The notes below the pieces were generated by a model. The model did no database searches, had not been told where the DNA came from, and saw nothing but the letters and a program-made list of their open reading frames with translations. A stretch of DNA of 64,000 nt from Bog-159 sp963709155. GTDB taxonomy: Bacteria; Acidobacteriota; Terriglobia; Bryobacterales; Bryobacteraceae. The stretch covers positions 2,294,001-2,358,000 of the forward strand of contig CAVPVD010000007.1 of NCBI GenBank assembly GCA_963709155.1. The letters run 5' to 3'. Positions 53,794 to 63,286 of this stretch are shown one piece after another; position 1 is the stretch's first letter, and every line of letters begins with the position of its first letter. The position numbers and the translations under genes were made by a program.

Positions 53794-56700
53794 ATGACTA
53801 TCGTACGTTTGCGATTATTTTCCGCGTTAATGCCGCTGCTGGCCGCAGCGCCGTTGTTCGCGGATACCAGTTGCTCAATACCCGCGGGGCCACCCCCGGG
53901 CACCCTCCCCGGCCTGATGTATCAGTGGCGGATCTTATCGATGACCGGCCAAACGCCCGCCGATGGCGGCGCGCCGTTGACGCTACTGGACGAGCCTTCG
54001 ATTAACGAGAACGGCGCCGTCGCCTTCCTCGGGGAGTTATCGGGCGGCGGCGAGGGGGTGATCGCAGTCAGTCCCACGCTGTCGCAGACGGTAGTCAGTT
54101 TCGCCGATCCTGTTTCGAACCGCACCTTCGGTCCGTACGTGCAGATCAACGACGCTTCGCAGGTGCTGGCGGCGGACGATACTTCCGGGATGTATTATGG
54201 CCGGCTTTGGCTTGCGAACAAGCCAGGCACCTCTCAGACGCTGCTCAAGGGCGGCAGCGGACAGGCTTATTTGTCGGTTCTGGGAAACGGCAGCGTGAAT
54301 AAGAGCGGCGCTGCCGTGGTGCCCGCCATCAACAACCAGGGCGGCACGGTTTTGGTGTCCATACAGGGCGGTGCGCCGGTGGGCACGCTGCTTCTGCCAG
54401 CCAGCAGCTTTGCCTTCCCGCAGATTGCGGACAACGGCAGCATCCTGGTGGTGTACGGCCCGGAGAACTCTACCACGGTCTCGCCAATCGAAGTTTGGAA
54501 TCAGACTTTTGGCGATTTGGCCCTGATTGCCGACAGCACCAACTTCAGCGCCCTCGGGAACCAACCCGGAATCAGCGCCGACGGCAACGTGGTGGCGTTC
54601 TACGGAGTACCGAACGCGAGCGGGGCCGCGCTGAATTGCGGTGTCCCCAACGTCGCCTGCGGCGCCTACCCGGGCATCTTTGCGGCGGTCAATACGGGGA
54701 CTCTATGGCAACTGGTGCGAGTCACCGGGTTCAGCGGAGAACTGGGATACGACGACAATGCCAACCCGCTGTCTTTTTTGTTCACGGGGTTTTCCACGGC
54801 TAGCCGCGTGGCGGTCGTCAATCTGGCCTTGACGGGATGTCCGCTGCCAGCCAGCCAAACTTGCGGTTCCGGTGGGACAGTCCAGTCCAACAGTTTCGTG
54901 GTGTCGTTCATCGGTACCCCGAGCGGCGCCAGCAAGGCCAACCCGTGGATTCATGGGACTCCGCTCCTGTTTTCCGCCGCACAAGGGTTGTGGACGATCC
55001 GCGTGGATGTGCAATACGAGCTATCCTTGCCCACCATCCAAGTGATTCATCCCACTACATCCATTAAGGTAGCGCAGGTTGGCGACACCATCGGCGGAAA
55101 TGTGATTTCCTCGATTACAGTATTCGATCCACTGGCCAACGCGTCGGAAGACGATAGCGGCAAGATTCGGACCATGCGGCGCGGCGACCACCGCGTGGTT
55201 TTCCTGGCAGGCACCACCACGGGCCAGCAGATGATTGTGCGGGGCGACCATCTGGACTCCGACCAGGACGGCTTACCGGACCACTGGGAGACCACGGGAA
55301 TCGATATGGACCAGGACGGCGTAGTGGACCTGGACCTGCCCGCCATGGGAGCGAATCCGTGCACTCGCGACCTCTTTCTGGAGATCGACTGGCTATCGGA
55401 TTTGACCAACTCCAGCCGGTTTCAGCCCACGCCGGGGTTGATCGACTGGAATCCGGCCCTGAATTACGGCAACAGCTATCTGGTGAGCATGTTCGCGGCG
55501 GCGCCGGCGCTGACCGGATCCTATTACGGCCTGCAGTCGAACGGGGACCCTCCCGCGCAAATCCCGGCTGGCATTGCGCTGCATGTGGACGGCGGAGCCG
55601 GACAAGATAAGGCCGGCGGCAACTTCTCCTACAACATGGGGGCCGGACCGCTCGAAGGCGGCTTCGCGATAACCGCCAACGGCCAGGTGGCCGAAGTGCT
55701 TTACTTCGGGAATCCGAATAATCCCACCACGGCCAACACTGCTTCCGGGGTGGTCAGCTTCGCTTTCCAAAACGCCAAGAATTTGAACTTCGGTTCCATG
55801 GATAAGGACGGACGGGAGTTGGCGTTCCACTATGCCATCCTCGGCGATTATTTTGGATTCATGCTCGATACCAACAACGCGAATACATGGAGCGTCGCCG
55901 GGGCGACGAACGGTTCCTCCGGCGGTACGCTGATCTCGGCCTCGCCGCTTCCCAAAGGCAATCAGGCCTCACCCAACCCCCTGGGCGGTAACGTGGTAAA
56001 GATCACGCAAGGACCGGGAACGGGCGAGTATGCCTTTATCAGTTCGGCCAACTCTAACACAAATACGTTGACAGTCTCCTCGAGCTGGGCAACTCTGCCC
56101 ACAACTGACAGCAAGTTCGTAATTCTGTTGGGGAATACCGGCTTGGCGGAAGTAAACATCGACCCCATGCCGGATTTCAACTCTTTGCCCGGCAACGATC
56201 TAATCGTGACGATGGGCGCCGCGGGGTTGTACGGCGCCATGCACAACGGCGTACTGTCGAATTTATGCCTTGAATGGCGGACATTGGCACATGAATTGGG
56301 CCACACCTTGGGGTTGCGGCACGGTGGTTCCGACAATACCTCGAACAAAGCCGGGGCCACTTACATGAGCCTGATGAGTTACACCTGGCAGTTGGCCTGC
56401 GGCACGCCGATGAGTTACTCCGGAGCTTCGGACCCAACTTACGACGATTGGGCCAATCTCCGGAGCGACTTTCCCAACGTCCAGACTTTCCTCGACAACA
56501 GCTTGGGTATCGCGCTTGGAGACGTAGCGGAAACCGCGGAGCAATCCCCGGAGCAAACCCCTCTGGACTATGTCAATCAGAACGGTCCGTTCAATTACAC
56601 GCCACCCGTTGTTAAAGTGCAGACGCCAGCGGCTAATGCCAATGTGGGCTTGACGCTGCCTTTGCAGGTGGTGGTGGACGCCACGGATAGCAACCCGGTG

Positions 56701-57171
56701 ACGTCGGTGACGGTGTCGTTCGACGTGACTGGCACCGGTGTCATTGACAGTATCGCCGCCAAGCTAAGCGGTACGACGTACAAGGCGAGCTTCCCAGCGC
56801 TCTCCGGACCCACCGGACCCCGCACCGTGACAGCCTCCGCCATTGATGACTTGGGCAACTACGCGACCGCGACCCAAAGCGTCAATGTGATCGTGCCGAA
56901 TCCCGTGCCGTCGCTGATCTCGCTCGCGCCCCCGAGCGCCACGCATGGCGGCAAGGCGTTTATGCTGACAGTCAACGGCTCGAAATTCGTCTCGGGCGCC
57001 GTGGTCGAATGGAACGGCGCCAGCCACGCGGCCACTTTCGTGAATAGCGGCCAACTTACCGTGAAGATTCCGGCCAGTGACATCGCCACGGCGGGCACCG
57101 CGAGTGTGACAGTGAAGAACCCCGCCCCCGGCGGCGGCATTTCGAATGCGCTGACGTTTACGATCCAGTAA
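53794..57171 (+). CDS. Large secreted metzincin-like zinc protein with C-terminal Ig-like and IPT/TIG domains
   Basis: 1125 residues with a signal peptide (LFSALMPLLAAAPLFADTS). Residues 1-480 are beta-rich and propeller-like. DSDQDGLPDHWE and DMDQDGVVDLDL at about 490-515 resemble calcium-binding repeats of the thrombospondin type 3 kind. The zinc motif AHELGHTLGLRH lies at residues 832-843 (His833, His837, His843; Glu834), the metzincin HExxHxxGxxH pattern. A domain of about 90 residues near 940 and an IPT/TIG domain (about 1035-1125) follow. It is probably a secreted protease; the substrate is unknown. Confidence 0.82.
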   Translation: MTIVRLRLFSALMPLLAAAPLFADTSCSIPAGPPPGTLPGLMYQWRILSMTGQTPADGGAPLTLLDEPSINENGAVAFLGELSGGGEGVIAVSPTLSQTVVSFADPVSNRTFGPYVQINDASQVLAADDTSGMYYGRLWLANKPGTSQTLLKGGSGQAYLSVLGNGSVNKSGAAVVPAINNQGGTVLVSIQGGAPVGTLLLPASSFAFPQIADNGSILVVYGPENSTTVSPIEVWNQTFGDLALIADSTNFSALGNQPGISADGNVVAFYGVPNASGAALNCGVPNVACGAYPGIFAAVNTGTLWQLVRVTGFSGELGYDDNANPLSFLFTGFSTASRVAVVNLALTGCPLPASQTCGSGGTVQSNSFVVSFIGTPSGASKANPWIHGTPLLFSAAQGLWTIRVDVQYELSLPTIQVIHPTTSIKVAQVGDTIGGNVISSITVFDPLANASEDDSGKIRTMRRGDHRVVFLAGTTTGQQMIVRGDHLDSDQDGLPDHWETTGIDMDQDGVVDLDLPAMGANPCTRDLFLEIDWLSDLTNSSRFQPTPGLIDWNPALNYGNSYLVSMFAAAPALTGSYYGLQSNGDPPAQIPAGIALHVDGGAGQDKAGGNFSYNMGAGPLEGGFAITANGQVAEVLYFGNPNNPTTANTASGVVSFAFQNAKNLNFGSMDKDGRELAFHYAILGDYFGFMLDTNNANTWSVAGATNGSSGGTLISASPLPKGNQASPNPLGGNVVKITQGPGTGEYAFISSANSNTNTLTVSSSWATLPTTDSKFVILLGNTGLAEVNIDPMPDFNSLPGNDLIVTMGAAGLYGAMHNGVLSNLCLEWRTLAHELGHTLGLRHGGSDNTSNKAGATYMSLMSYTWQLACGTPMSYSGASDPTYDDWANLRSDFPNVQTFLDNSLGIALGDVAETAEQSPEQTPLDYVNQNGPFNYTPPVVKVQTPAANANVGLTLPLQVVVDATDSNPVTSVTVSFDVTGTGVIDSIAAKLSGTTYKASFPALSGPTGPRTVTASAIDDLGNYATATQSVNVIVPNPVPSLISLAPPSATHGGKAFMLTVNGSKFVSGAVVEWNGASHAATFVNSGQLTVKIPASDIATAGTASVTVKNPAPGGGISNALTFTIQ

Positions 57172-57474
57172 AGCGGCTCCCGGCGCGCGCGGCGTCTGAT
57201 CACGCCACCCCGCGGGCGCAGCACATATCATACACCGCCGATTCACCGTCCGTATCGTTCTTTCTTTTCCGGCCCAAAACAGCAGGGATGCGAGCCGCTT
57301 CGCCGGCCATCTGGCCGCCCTTGTCTCGGAGAGCTTCTCCTCGCCCATCCGCGCGCCGGCGGTCGCGGCGACGGGCAACGGGCGAAGCGCCACTCTGCGC
57401 CGGTCCGGCGCAGTCATCGCGTCGAGCGGCGGGCGCCCTCAACCAGCGTTCGCACTGCAGCCGGAGGCGAATTG
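57172..57474. other. Intergenic region, first copies of mosaic repeats
   Basis: About 300 bp between convergent genes. It holds CCCATCCGCGCGCCGGC (near 57350) and TCATCGCGTCGAGCGGCGGG (57414-57433). Related copies appear several times up to 59.2 kb. No gene is recognised. Confidence 0.45.
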
Positions 57475-57888
57475 TTAGGTCCGCGACAACACCAAGCTGG
57501 CGACGTAGGAGACCAAAGAAATGCTGACGCCTGCAAGAGGCCCGCGGAAAAAATAAACCTTGCAAAGCACAACAAAACCGCCAAGCGTTGCCAGCCCGAC
57601 AGCGAGTAGGAACGGTGACTGAAACAGGAGTTGGCCGTGAGCCAATGCGAGAAAGCCGAAAACCAAGCCGAACAAAATGAGTGCCATGCTGTGGCTCGCA
57701 TTGAAGCCCACCCAACACCGCCACATGGTTGTTTCTTTCGTAATGACAGGTGAAGTTTGGCTCATGCTTATTTGCAACGCGGGGTCACGAGGCGTGAGCA
57801 ATGGCCCCCGGAACGTATAGACGAGGTGAGTGACTCCGAGTGTAAAAATAATGCTCGCGCTAAGAACCATGAGAATTTTTGCCGCCAA
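57475..57888 (-). CDS. Small four-helix membrane protein (LIC_13387-like)
   Basis: 137 residues from a TTG supported by AAGGAG six bases upstream. Four hydrophobic segments lie at about 5-24, 64-84, 90-108 and 114-133. The motif MWRCWVGFNASHSMALILFG is the part I recall from the LIC_13387 family of uncharacterised membrane proteins. Function is unknown. It is one of the few intact genes in this decayed stretch. Confidence 0.65.
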   Translation of the reverse strand: MAAKILMVLSASIIFTLGVTHLVYTFRGPLLTPRDPALQISMSQTSPVITKETTMWRCWVGFNASHSMALILFGLVFGFLALAHGQLLFQSPFLLAVGLATLGGFVVLCKVYFFRGPLAGVSISLVSYVASLVLSRT

Positions 57889-57906
57889 GATACTCTCCTT
57901 TTAAGC

Positions 57907-58156
57907 TCAATCGTCCATCGCCGCCCGCACCCGCTCAGACACATCGGCCGCGGTCGCGTTCCAATCGAAGGGCACGGAAATATCCACCGCCGGATATTGA
58001 CGTGATCCGCACGGCGAACCTCCGGCGATCGGGGGTTGCGACGATCCAACCTTCGAAGACCTTGCTCAGGTGCCTGCCGGCGGCAACGACGGCCGCTTCA
58101 AGCTCGGCCCTGCGATCCCGCGGGATGGTGTCGGAATCGAAGATCGTGATGGGCAT
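57907..58156 (-). pseudogene. Frameshifted small protein gene of unknown function
   Basis: An ATG at 58156 opens MPITIFDSDTIPRDRRAELE and continues with HLSKVFEGWIVATPDRR in one frame. Near 57985 a neighbouring frame takes over with DISVPFDWNATAADVSERV and ends AAMDD-stop at 57907-57909. Both parts have coding character and adjoin, so a single indel probably broke the gene. I do not recognise the family. Confidence 0.5.
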
Positions 58157-58679
58157 TGAATCATGATTCTCGCATTTCGCCGATTCGCGTTGCCCATCCG
58201 CACGCCGGCCGCCGCGGCGACGGACGACGAGCGGCAGGCGGCAAGCGAAGCCCAGCCTTGCTCCTGCGCTACGGGTCATGCCGATCCAACGCCGCGGCGC
58301 GCGCGATGGGCCACGTCGAGCGGCGGGTCGGCCGGTGGGACAAGCGCAATGCGCCGCCAAGGCTTGCACTCCTCCAGCGTCAGGCGCTCGGGCGTGGTCA
58401 TCGCGTCGAGGGGCGGGCGCTGAACAATGGTCGGGAAATATGCGCCCTTTCCCGCGTTGCCCATCCGCCAGCCGGCGGTCGCAGATCGCACGCCTCAAGC
58501 GCCATCGCGGGGCGCGGTCATCACATCGAGCGGCGGTGCGATCTCGGCCATCCCCGCGATAGTCACCCCTTCGAACGTAGAGTAACGCTTGCCGGATCGG
58601 TTTTGCGGGCTGATCGTCAGGGCGATAGACCGACGCGGCGAATCGGCGGTTTTGATGGGTAGATTGGGTGCCGGCGCCG

Positions 58680-58756
58680 CCCACGCCCATGCCGCACGTG
58701 CCCACGGTCGCGGCGATCTCATAAGGCCCCAAGCGGGTTCCGGGAGCCAAAGGCAT
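58680..58756 (-). pseudogene. N-terminal fragment of a Ser/Thr protein kinase
   Basis: The minus strand from 58756 reads MPLAPGTRLGPYEIAATVG followed by TCGMG, the start and Gly-loop of typical acidobacterial Hanks-type kinases (GxGGMGEVY expected). The sequence then diverges into the mosaic repeats. No Lys, HRD or DFG motif follows in any frame. Confidence 0.6.
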
Positions 58757-59298
58757 GGATACTAAGTGATTTTAACCTACGCTAAGATGACGGAACGTGG
58801 ATTGTTGCAGGATCACGGTTGCATCTCGGCAGTCGGCCGGATTTTTGGATGTTCCCGTGACGCCGTGTTGTCTACGAGGCGGTTGGGCTACTCCGCAGCC
58901 CGTAGAATTAGGGCGCTCGAGATACGGCGTTATGGAAATCGGCAGCCCGCTCCGATCGTGGCGCCCGCCCTCCGCGCTCGCCGCCGGCCGCAAACTCCAC
59001 CGTGGGTAGGCTTTGGCGCACGTAATGTCCACGATTTTCAGCTCCCCCGCGGGCAGCAGGCGCAGCCGGCAGTCCCGGCGTTCAACCGGACGGCGGACTG
59101 GCCACCAGGTCGGCGAATCGCCCGGCCACGTCCAACTGGGCTGACGCACCGTTGAGGCCGGGCGCGCGCGATGGGCAACGTCGAGCGGCGGGGCGTCCGG
59201 CGCGGCGTCGTGGAAGGCAACGGCCGCCGGCAGCGGACGGTCGCGAGTGAGCTTGCTGCTGCTTCGAGCGGCGCGTGTGCGCTTTCTACGAGAAGTCG
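58757..59298. other. Region without an intact gene
   Basis: About 540 bp between the kinase start fragment and the next gene. It contains one mosaic repeat copy (59163-59195). Reading frames are open by composition only. I see no RNA gene or insertion sequence. Confidence 0.4.
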
Positions 59299-60082
59299 TT
59301 ATCGCCGCTTGGCTGGGCTGAGCCACTCGGCCCTATAACCAGTTGAATTCGGAAGCAAACGAACAATGTATCCACGCAAACTGACATAGATCGTGCGGTC
59401 TGCCAAAAGAATAGAGCTCGGTGCTAAAAAACGATTTGCATTCAAAAAGCGTTTCGATTGTGCCTGTCGAGCCGACACGGAGAACTGCTTTATTCGTTGT
59501 AACCAAAACGGCCTCTGGCGTTTCCTGGACCGATGCTTCGGGAGAGCTATGGATGTCAGCGATCTTTCGGGCCCCGGCGGTTGCCCATGAAGAAGCGGGC
59601 ACGAAATAAACACTTCCATTGTCAAGGGTCGCATGGGCCAAGCCCTCAAGGACAATGACTCCGCTCGTTGTGCGAAATAACGCATGAATGTCCGCCATGG
59701 AGAGCAGTTTCTTAGTCTGGCTGCCATCCTCGTTGGTGCTCCAAAGGCCACCCATAAACTCTCCACCATTGAAGCCTATGAGCCATCCTCCGCCGCTGAT
59801 GTGCACGACTGAAGGAGTGTCCCGCATGAAAGGTTCTCGGACCAAATGCTCGGGAATCGCTATATGGTTGCGCTGCTCCCTATCCTCCCGCGTGAAGCGA
59901 GACGCGAGTATATGCATTCCTTCTTCGTTTAGTTTCCACATCGGACGGGTACTGGTGGCCGAAGCCAATTCGTCCGGAGTAGGAGGAGCGATTATGTTCC
60001 AGTTTCCTTCAAGTTGCTGAGCATGTGCTTCCCGGCAAACATGCGCAAACAGGAACAAGCCGAGGATTACGATTGCTTTCAC
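59299..60082 (-). pseudogene. Secreted protein with a frameshift in a 6-base homopolymer
   Basis: A GTG at 60082 (GGGAGG upstream) starts a signal peptide (AIVILGLFLFAHVCREAHA). The mature part, QLEGNWNIIAPPTPDELAS onward, is beta-rich and propeller-like (GGGWLIGFNGGEFMGGLW). In the first frame the protein ends at 59333 with an implausible tail. Removing one T from the T6 run (plus-strand A6, 59426-59431) joins KSFLAPSSILLADRTIYVSL and RGYIVRLLPNSTGYRAEWL, ending at 59299. That is a sensible final blade. Either the gene is mutated or the base is a sequencing error. The function is unknown. Confidence 0.7.
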
Positions 60083-60360
60083 ATTCTTGCCTCCCTGTCG
60101 TTTGGGACCGGAACAGCTAAAATTTTATCATCCAACCCATTTTCATCCTCCATTAGCAGGACGCCTACAGGGCGGGACCGGATAATCGCGCCGGGGATGA
60201 CCGGCGACTGCCCAACCACCAGAACATCACAAGGATCGCCGTCCGCTGAGAGCGTGTGCGGGATGAATCCGTAATTGCCAGGGTAGATCATGGAAGTGTG
60301 CAGGAAACGGCAAGAGTCGGGATGTCGCTCCCTCCAAGAGCTTACAGGGTGACAGTTCAT
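60079..60360 (-). pseudogene. Inorganic pyrophosphatase fragment
   Basis: About 70 residues (60325 down to about 60115) match the centre of soluble family I pyrophosphatase: RFLHTSMIYPGNYGFIPHTL and the metal-binding DGDPCDVLVVG, then KILAVPV. The N-terminal substrate-binding strands and the last 60-70 residues are missing; both ends run into unrelated sequence. The left end of the IS630-type element is 13 bp beyond the open frame. It cannot encode an active enzyme. Confidence 0.8.
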
Positions 60361-60372
60361 GAAAACTGACGC

Positions 60373-61530
60373 TAGTGTAGTGTAAGCGAAATAGCTAGTA
60401 ATAATGATTTGGTTGTGCCATACCTGGAGGCGTGGCGCGTCCGGTCTCGTCGATCGAGCTTACTTCGGAGGAAAGAGTTGAACTTCAGCGGAGGATCCGG
60501 TCTTCCACGGCAACGCAACGATGCCTTGCGCGCGCGAATTGTCTTGCTTCGCAGTGAGGGGCGCTCTGAGGCTGAAGTGGCGGCCATGGCCGACGTGAGC
60601 GTGAACACCGTGTCGCTGTGGTCGCAGCGATTCGAACTCACTGGTATGGAAGGACTGGCGGATGCGGCAGGCCGAGGACGCAAGCCTTCTTTGCCGGAGA
60701 GTAAGATCCGGCAAGTAGTTGCCAGAGTCACGCAGCCGCCGGCTGGTCGTCAGCGTTGGAGCACTCGAAGTATGGCCAATGCTGTGGGGATCTCGCATCA
60801 GAGTGTTCACACGATTTGGAAGAACAACGACCTAAAGCCTCACCAGGTGCGCACATTCAAGATCTCTCGGGATCCGCGCTTTGAGGAGAAGTTCTGGGAC
60901 GTTATCGGCCTTTACCTTGACCCGCCTGACAAGGCTCTGGTCCTGTGCTGTGACGAGAAGAGCCAATGTCAGGCGCTAGAGCGGACCCAGCCGGGGTTGC
61001 CGCTGGGCATCGGCCACGTTCGCACCAAAACCCACGACTACAAACGGCACGGAACCATTACCCTCTTTGCAGCGCTGAACTATCTAGACGGCAAACTGAT
61101 CAGCCGGACGGAGCGTCGCCATACGCACGTCGAATGGCTTCGTTTTTCTTCGACAGATCGATCAGGAGACACCGCGTGGCTTGGCGGTGCATGTGATTGC
61201 CGACAATTACGCAACCCACAAGCACGAACGGGTGAAGACCTGGCTGGGAAAGCACCCACGGTTTCAAATGCACTTTACGCCAACCAGCAGTTCGTGGCTC
61301 AATTTGGTTGAGCGGTTTTTTGGCGAAATAACGGCCGATTGTATCCGCGACGGCAGCTTCCAAACGTTCAAGAACTGGTCCACGCGATCCTGGAGTACCT
61401 TGCCGCGCGCAACGAAAACCCAAAACGCTACATCTGGAAAGCCAAGGGCGCAGAGATTTTGGCGAAGATCCAGCGAGCCAAACAGACTCTCGAATCAGTT
61501 AATACAAGCTAATTGCAATACACTACACTA
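60373..61530 (+). mobile_element. IS630-family insertion sequence, about 1.16 kb, degenerate
   Basis: TA dinucleotides at 60373-60374 and 61529-61530 fit the TA target duplication of IS630/Tc1 elements. Inverted ends are TAGTGTAGTGTA (60373-60384) and TACACTACACTA (61519-61530). The interior codes for an IS630-type transposase with several frameshifts. The element lies between a pyrophosphatase fragment and a lipoprotein gene whose 3' end enters the inverted repeat. Confidence 0.85.
60432..61512 (+). pseudogene. IS630-family transposase, three frameshifts
   Basis: The reading starts in frame 3 (VARPVSSIELTSEERVELQR), shifts near 60522 to frame 1 (ALRARIVLLRSEGRSEAEVA), near 61145 to frame 2 (FLRQIDQETPRGLAVHVIAD) and near 61370 back to frame 1 (ELVHAILEYLAARNENPKRY). 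The DDE residues are recognisable: Asp in LCCDEKSQ, Asp in IADNYATHK, Glu in NLVERFFGEIT. An N-terminal helix-turn-helix (VAAMADVSVNTVSLW) is also present. It is inactive as sequenced. Confidence 0.85.
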
Positions 61531-62036
61531 GTGGGCGGGTGCGTCCTGTCTCCGGGTCCGTTTATTTTGTCGATTCTGCTGGTGTATTTTCCCCTAAAAA
61601 ACTCTTCCAGATGCGGAGCGTCGAATACGACGACGGTCCCATCGCATTTCAGCGCGAAGTAATGGGCTCCCGGATTAACGAGGTATGCCTTTCCGCAAAT
61701 CAGGGCGGGCGGGGTCAGCTTGTTGATCCAGTCTTTAGGCGCCACCCCGTAGGCGACCACGCCGCTTACACTACGAGCGGTAAGCGGGTTTTTCGGCTCT
61801 GCATCCCATACGAGCTCGTTGTCGTGCATGTTGTCCCAGCGATAAACGGAAATCGAGCTGGGGGATACGCCGCCAGCCTGTGGGCATTCGTCTCCGTTCG
61901 ACAGGCAAAGCTCGACGGTGTCGCCCTTTTTGCTGGCCGCCAGATGCCAGGAGGAATTCCGGCAGCCCGCCAAAGAGAGGGCCAGGCAGCACGTCGGCAA
62001 CAGTGAAAAGGCGATGTAAGCGCTTTTGGCCTGCAT
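61509..62036 (-). CDS. Putative lipoprotein, 3' end altered by the IS element
   Basis: 175 residues from the ATG at 62036, with AGGAG seven bases upstream. A signal peptide ends in the lipobox LSLAGC. The mature part (SWHLAASKKGDTVELCLSNG) is a small beta-rich domain of about 140 residues that I do not recognise. The last codons (61509-61530) lie inside the IS630 inverted repeat, so the natural C-terminus has been replaced by a few IS-derived residues. Confidence 0.65.
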   Translation of the reverse strand: MQAKSAYIAFSLLPTCCLALSLAGCRNSSWHLAASKKGDTVELCLSNGDECPQAGGVSPSSISVYRWDNMHDNELVWDAEPKNPLTARSVSGVVAYGVAPKDWINKLTPPALICGKAYLVNPGAHYFALKCDGTVVVFDAPHLEEFFRGKYTSRIDKINGPGDRTHPPTSVVYCN

Positions 62037-62446
62037 GGGGGGTCTCCTGTCCCTTGCGAAAACGATCACATGAAGTCTGCGGAAATCGGCAGCCCGTGGG
62101 TGACCTCGTATGGCAGTGAAAGCTCGCGATTATATTATCACCAGGCGTGCCCGCCGAATAGACGCCGATAATGGTGGATATCAATCTGGTGAGGTGTGAA
62201 CCTGCGATTTTAAATAGCGCCAATCGCCGAGGGCTGCGGGTCGGGATAAATATCAGGCCAGCACATTCGGAGGAGCAGCTATGCGAGGTCCAAATCGCCT
62301 TGGTGCCAAGCGGACCCTGTGCGCCGACGGCTGGCGGTCGGAGCCGCCAAGATCGCTCTGGAATTCCCGCTGCCGTACAGCACGCCTGAAAGGAAGCGCT
62401 GGGCCACGCTCGACAGTATCCACCGGCTGGCTTTGCCGAGAGTGGT
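62037..62446. other. Intergenic region with no clear gene
   Basis: About 410 bp between the lipoprotein start and the next remnant. It includes the lipoprotein promoter region. No RNA gene, repeat or recognisable protein fragment is seen. Confidence 0.4.
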
Positions 62447-62950
62447 TTACGGAGCATGTTGAATCAACGACGGCTGGATTGCGCTCACATTGATTCCCAC
62501 CGTCACGCTGTGATCCACCAGGCTGAATACCGGCGGCTGGGAGCCGTACTTGTACTCCGCCTGAAAAGCTCAAATACTGCCAGTGAACGGATTGAAGGTC
62601 ATCGTCAGGTCGAACCAGTGGCGCGCCTTCGTGCTCAGCCCAACCATCGTCTGCCCGTAGTCCGTCTCGAACGGCTCGTCGAACGCCGGTATGCGCACCC
62701 GGTACGCCGGCACGATCGAAAAGACTACTGTGCTGAAATCGGCGCTCTCCACCGAAAAATTGGCGTCCGCCCCCAGCACGCCGCGCAAGATCTTCCCGTA
62801 GTGGCTTAAATCCACGGCCACTCCGTCGAGCGTCGCCGGCTTGTTCAGATTGTGGCCCGCCTCCAGGCCGCCGTAAAGGTCGCCCACCAGGAAGACAGTT
62901 CCAGCCGCACAGCGTGAGGCCAGCAGTACGGCGATCGCGCCGGCCAGCAT
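62447..62950 (-). pseudogene. Remnant of a beta-barrel-like protein with an in-frame stop
   Basis: From an ATG at 62950 the frame codes GTVFLVGDLYGGLEAGHNLN and continues to MTFNPFTGSI. It then meets TGA (62570-62572) and continues in the same frame as AFQAEYKYGSQPPVFSLVDH and SVTVGINVSAIQPSL to TAA (62447-62449). The alternating pattern resembles the last strands of an outer membrane barrel. The stop and the missing N-terminus make it a pseudogene. Confidence 0.6.
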
Positions 62951-63039
62951 CGCGGGGTCGTTCGGACCGGTGCCGGACACCGGCGCGGCGGCGCGTTGGC
63001 CGCAGTTTCCAAAGAGCCGGGCCCAAGACGCGCGACGGG

Positions 63040-63108
63040 AGTGTGCTTCTGCCAGCCCGGCTCGTCCATAATCTCGGCCAGGGTAGCGCCATTCTTTCGC
63101 CGGAGCAT
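63040..63108 (-). pseudogene. Fragment of a DUF3489-type protein
   Basis: The minus strand from 63108 reads MLRRKNGATLAEIMDEPGWQ followed by KHT. This matches the helix-turn-helix-like core of DUF3489 proteins, whose usual form is LLRRPEGATxAEIMxATGWQ. The following residues diverge. Only this short piece remains. Confidence 0.5.
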
Positions 63109-63286
63109 CAGTCGTCGAGGAACTGATTCTGCTCGAGGTCCTCACCAGAATGTACGTCGGAGTACAGAGTCGTTTCCCCCAAAAATCGCGCAAATTAGCG
63201 CGAATTTGCGCAATACTCCGTGCATACTCCAGAGCGGGCGTTACACAAAGCTAGGCGTTTCCGGTTCCTTGCCAGTGGGCAGGAAA

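Larger units (their letters stand above)
57343..59195. repeat. Mosaic of short repeated motifs in a decayed region
   Basis: Variants of GTCGAGCGGCGGG occur at about 57420, 58315, 58405, 58525 and 59180. GCGCGCGATGGGCCACGTCG (58301-58320) and GCGCGCGATGGGCAACGTCG (about 59163-59182) differ at one base. CCCATCCGCNCGCCGGC variants occur near 57345, 58191 and 58461. On the minus strand the motif reads PPLDxMTxP or PPLDVAHRAR in different frames. The origin is unknown; it could be fragments of a repeated coding unit or a G+C-rich dispersed repeat. Confidence 0.5.

Noticed and set aside
62253..63092. 279-codon minus-strand frame
   Set aside because: Low-complexity Arg/Gly composition; the better coding frame is the neighbouring one with the beta-barrel remnant.
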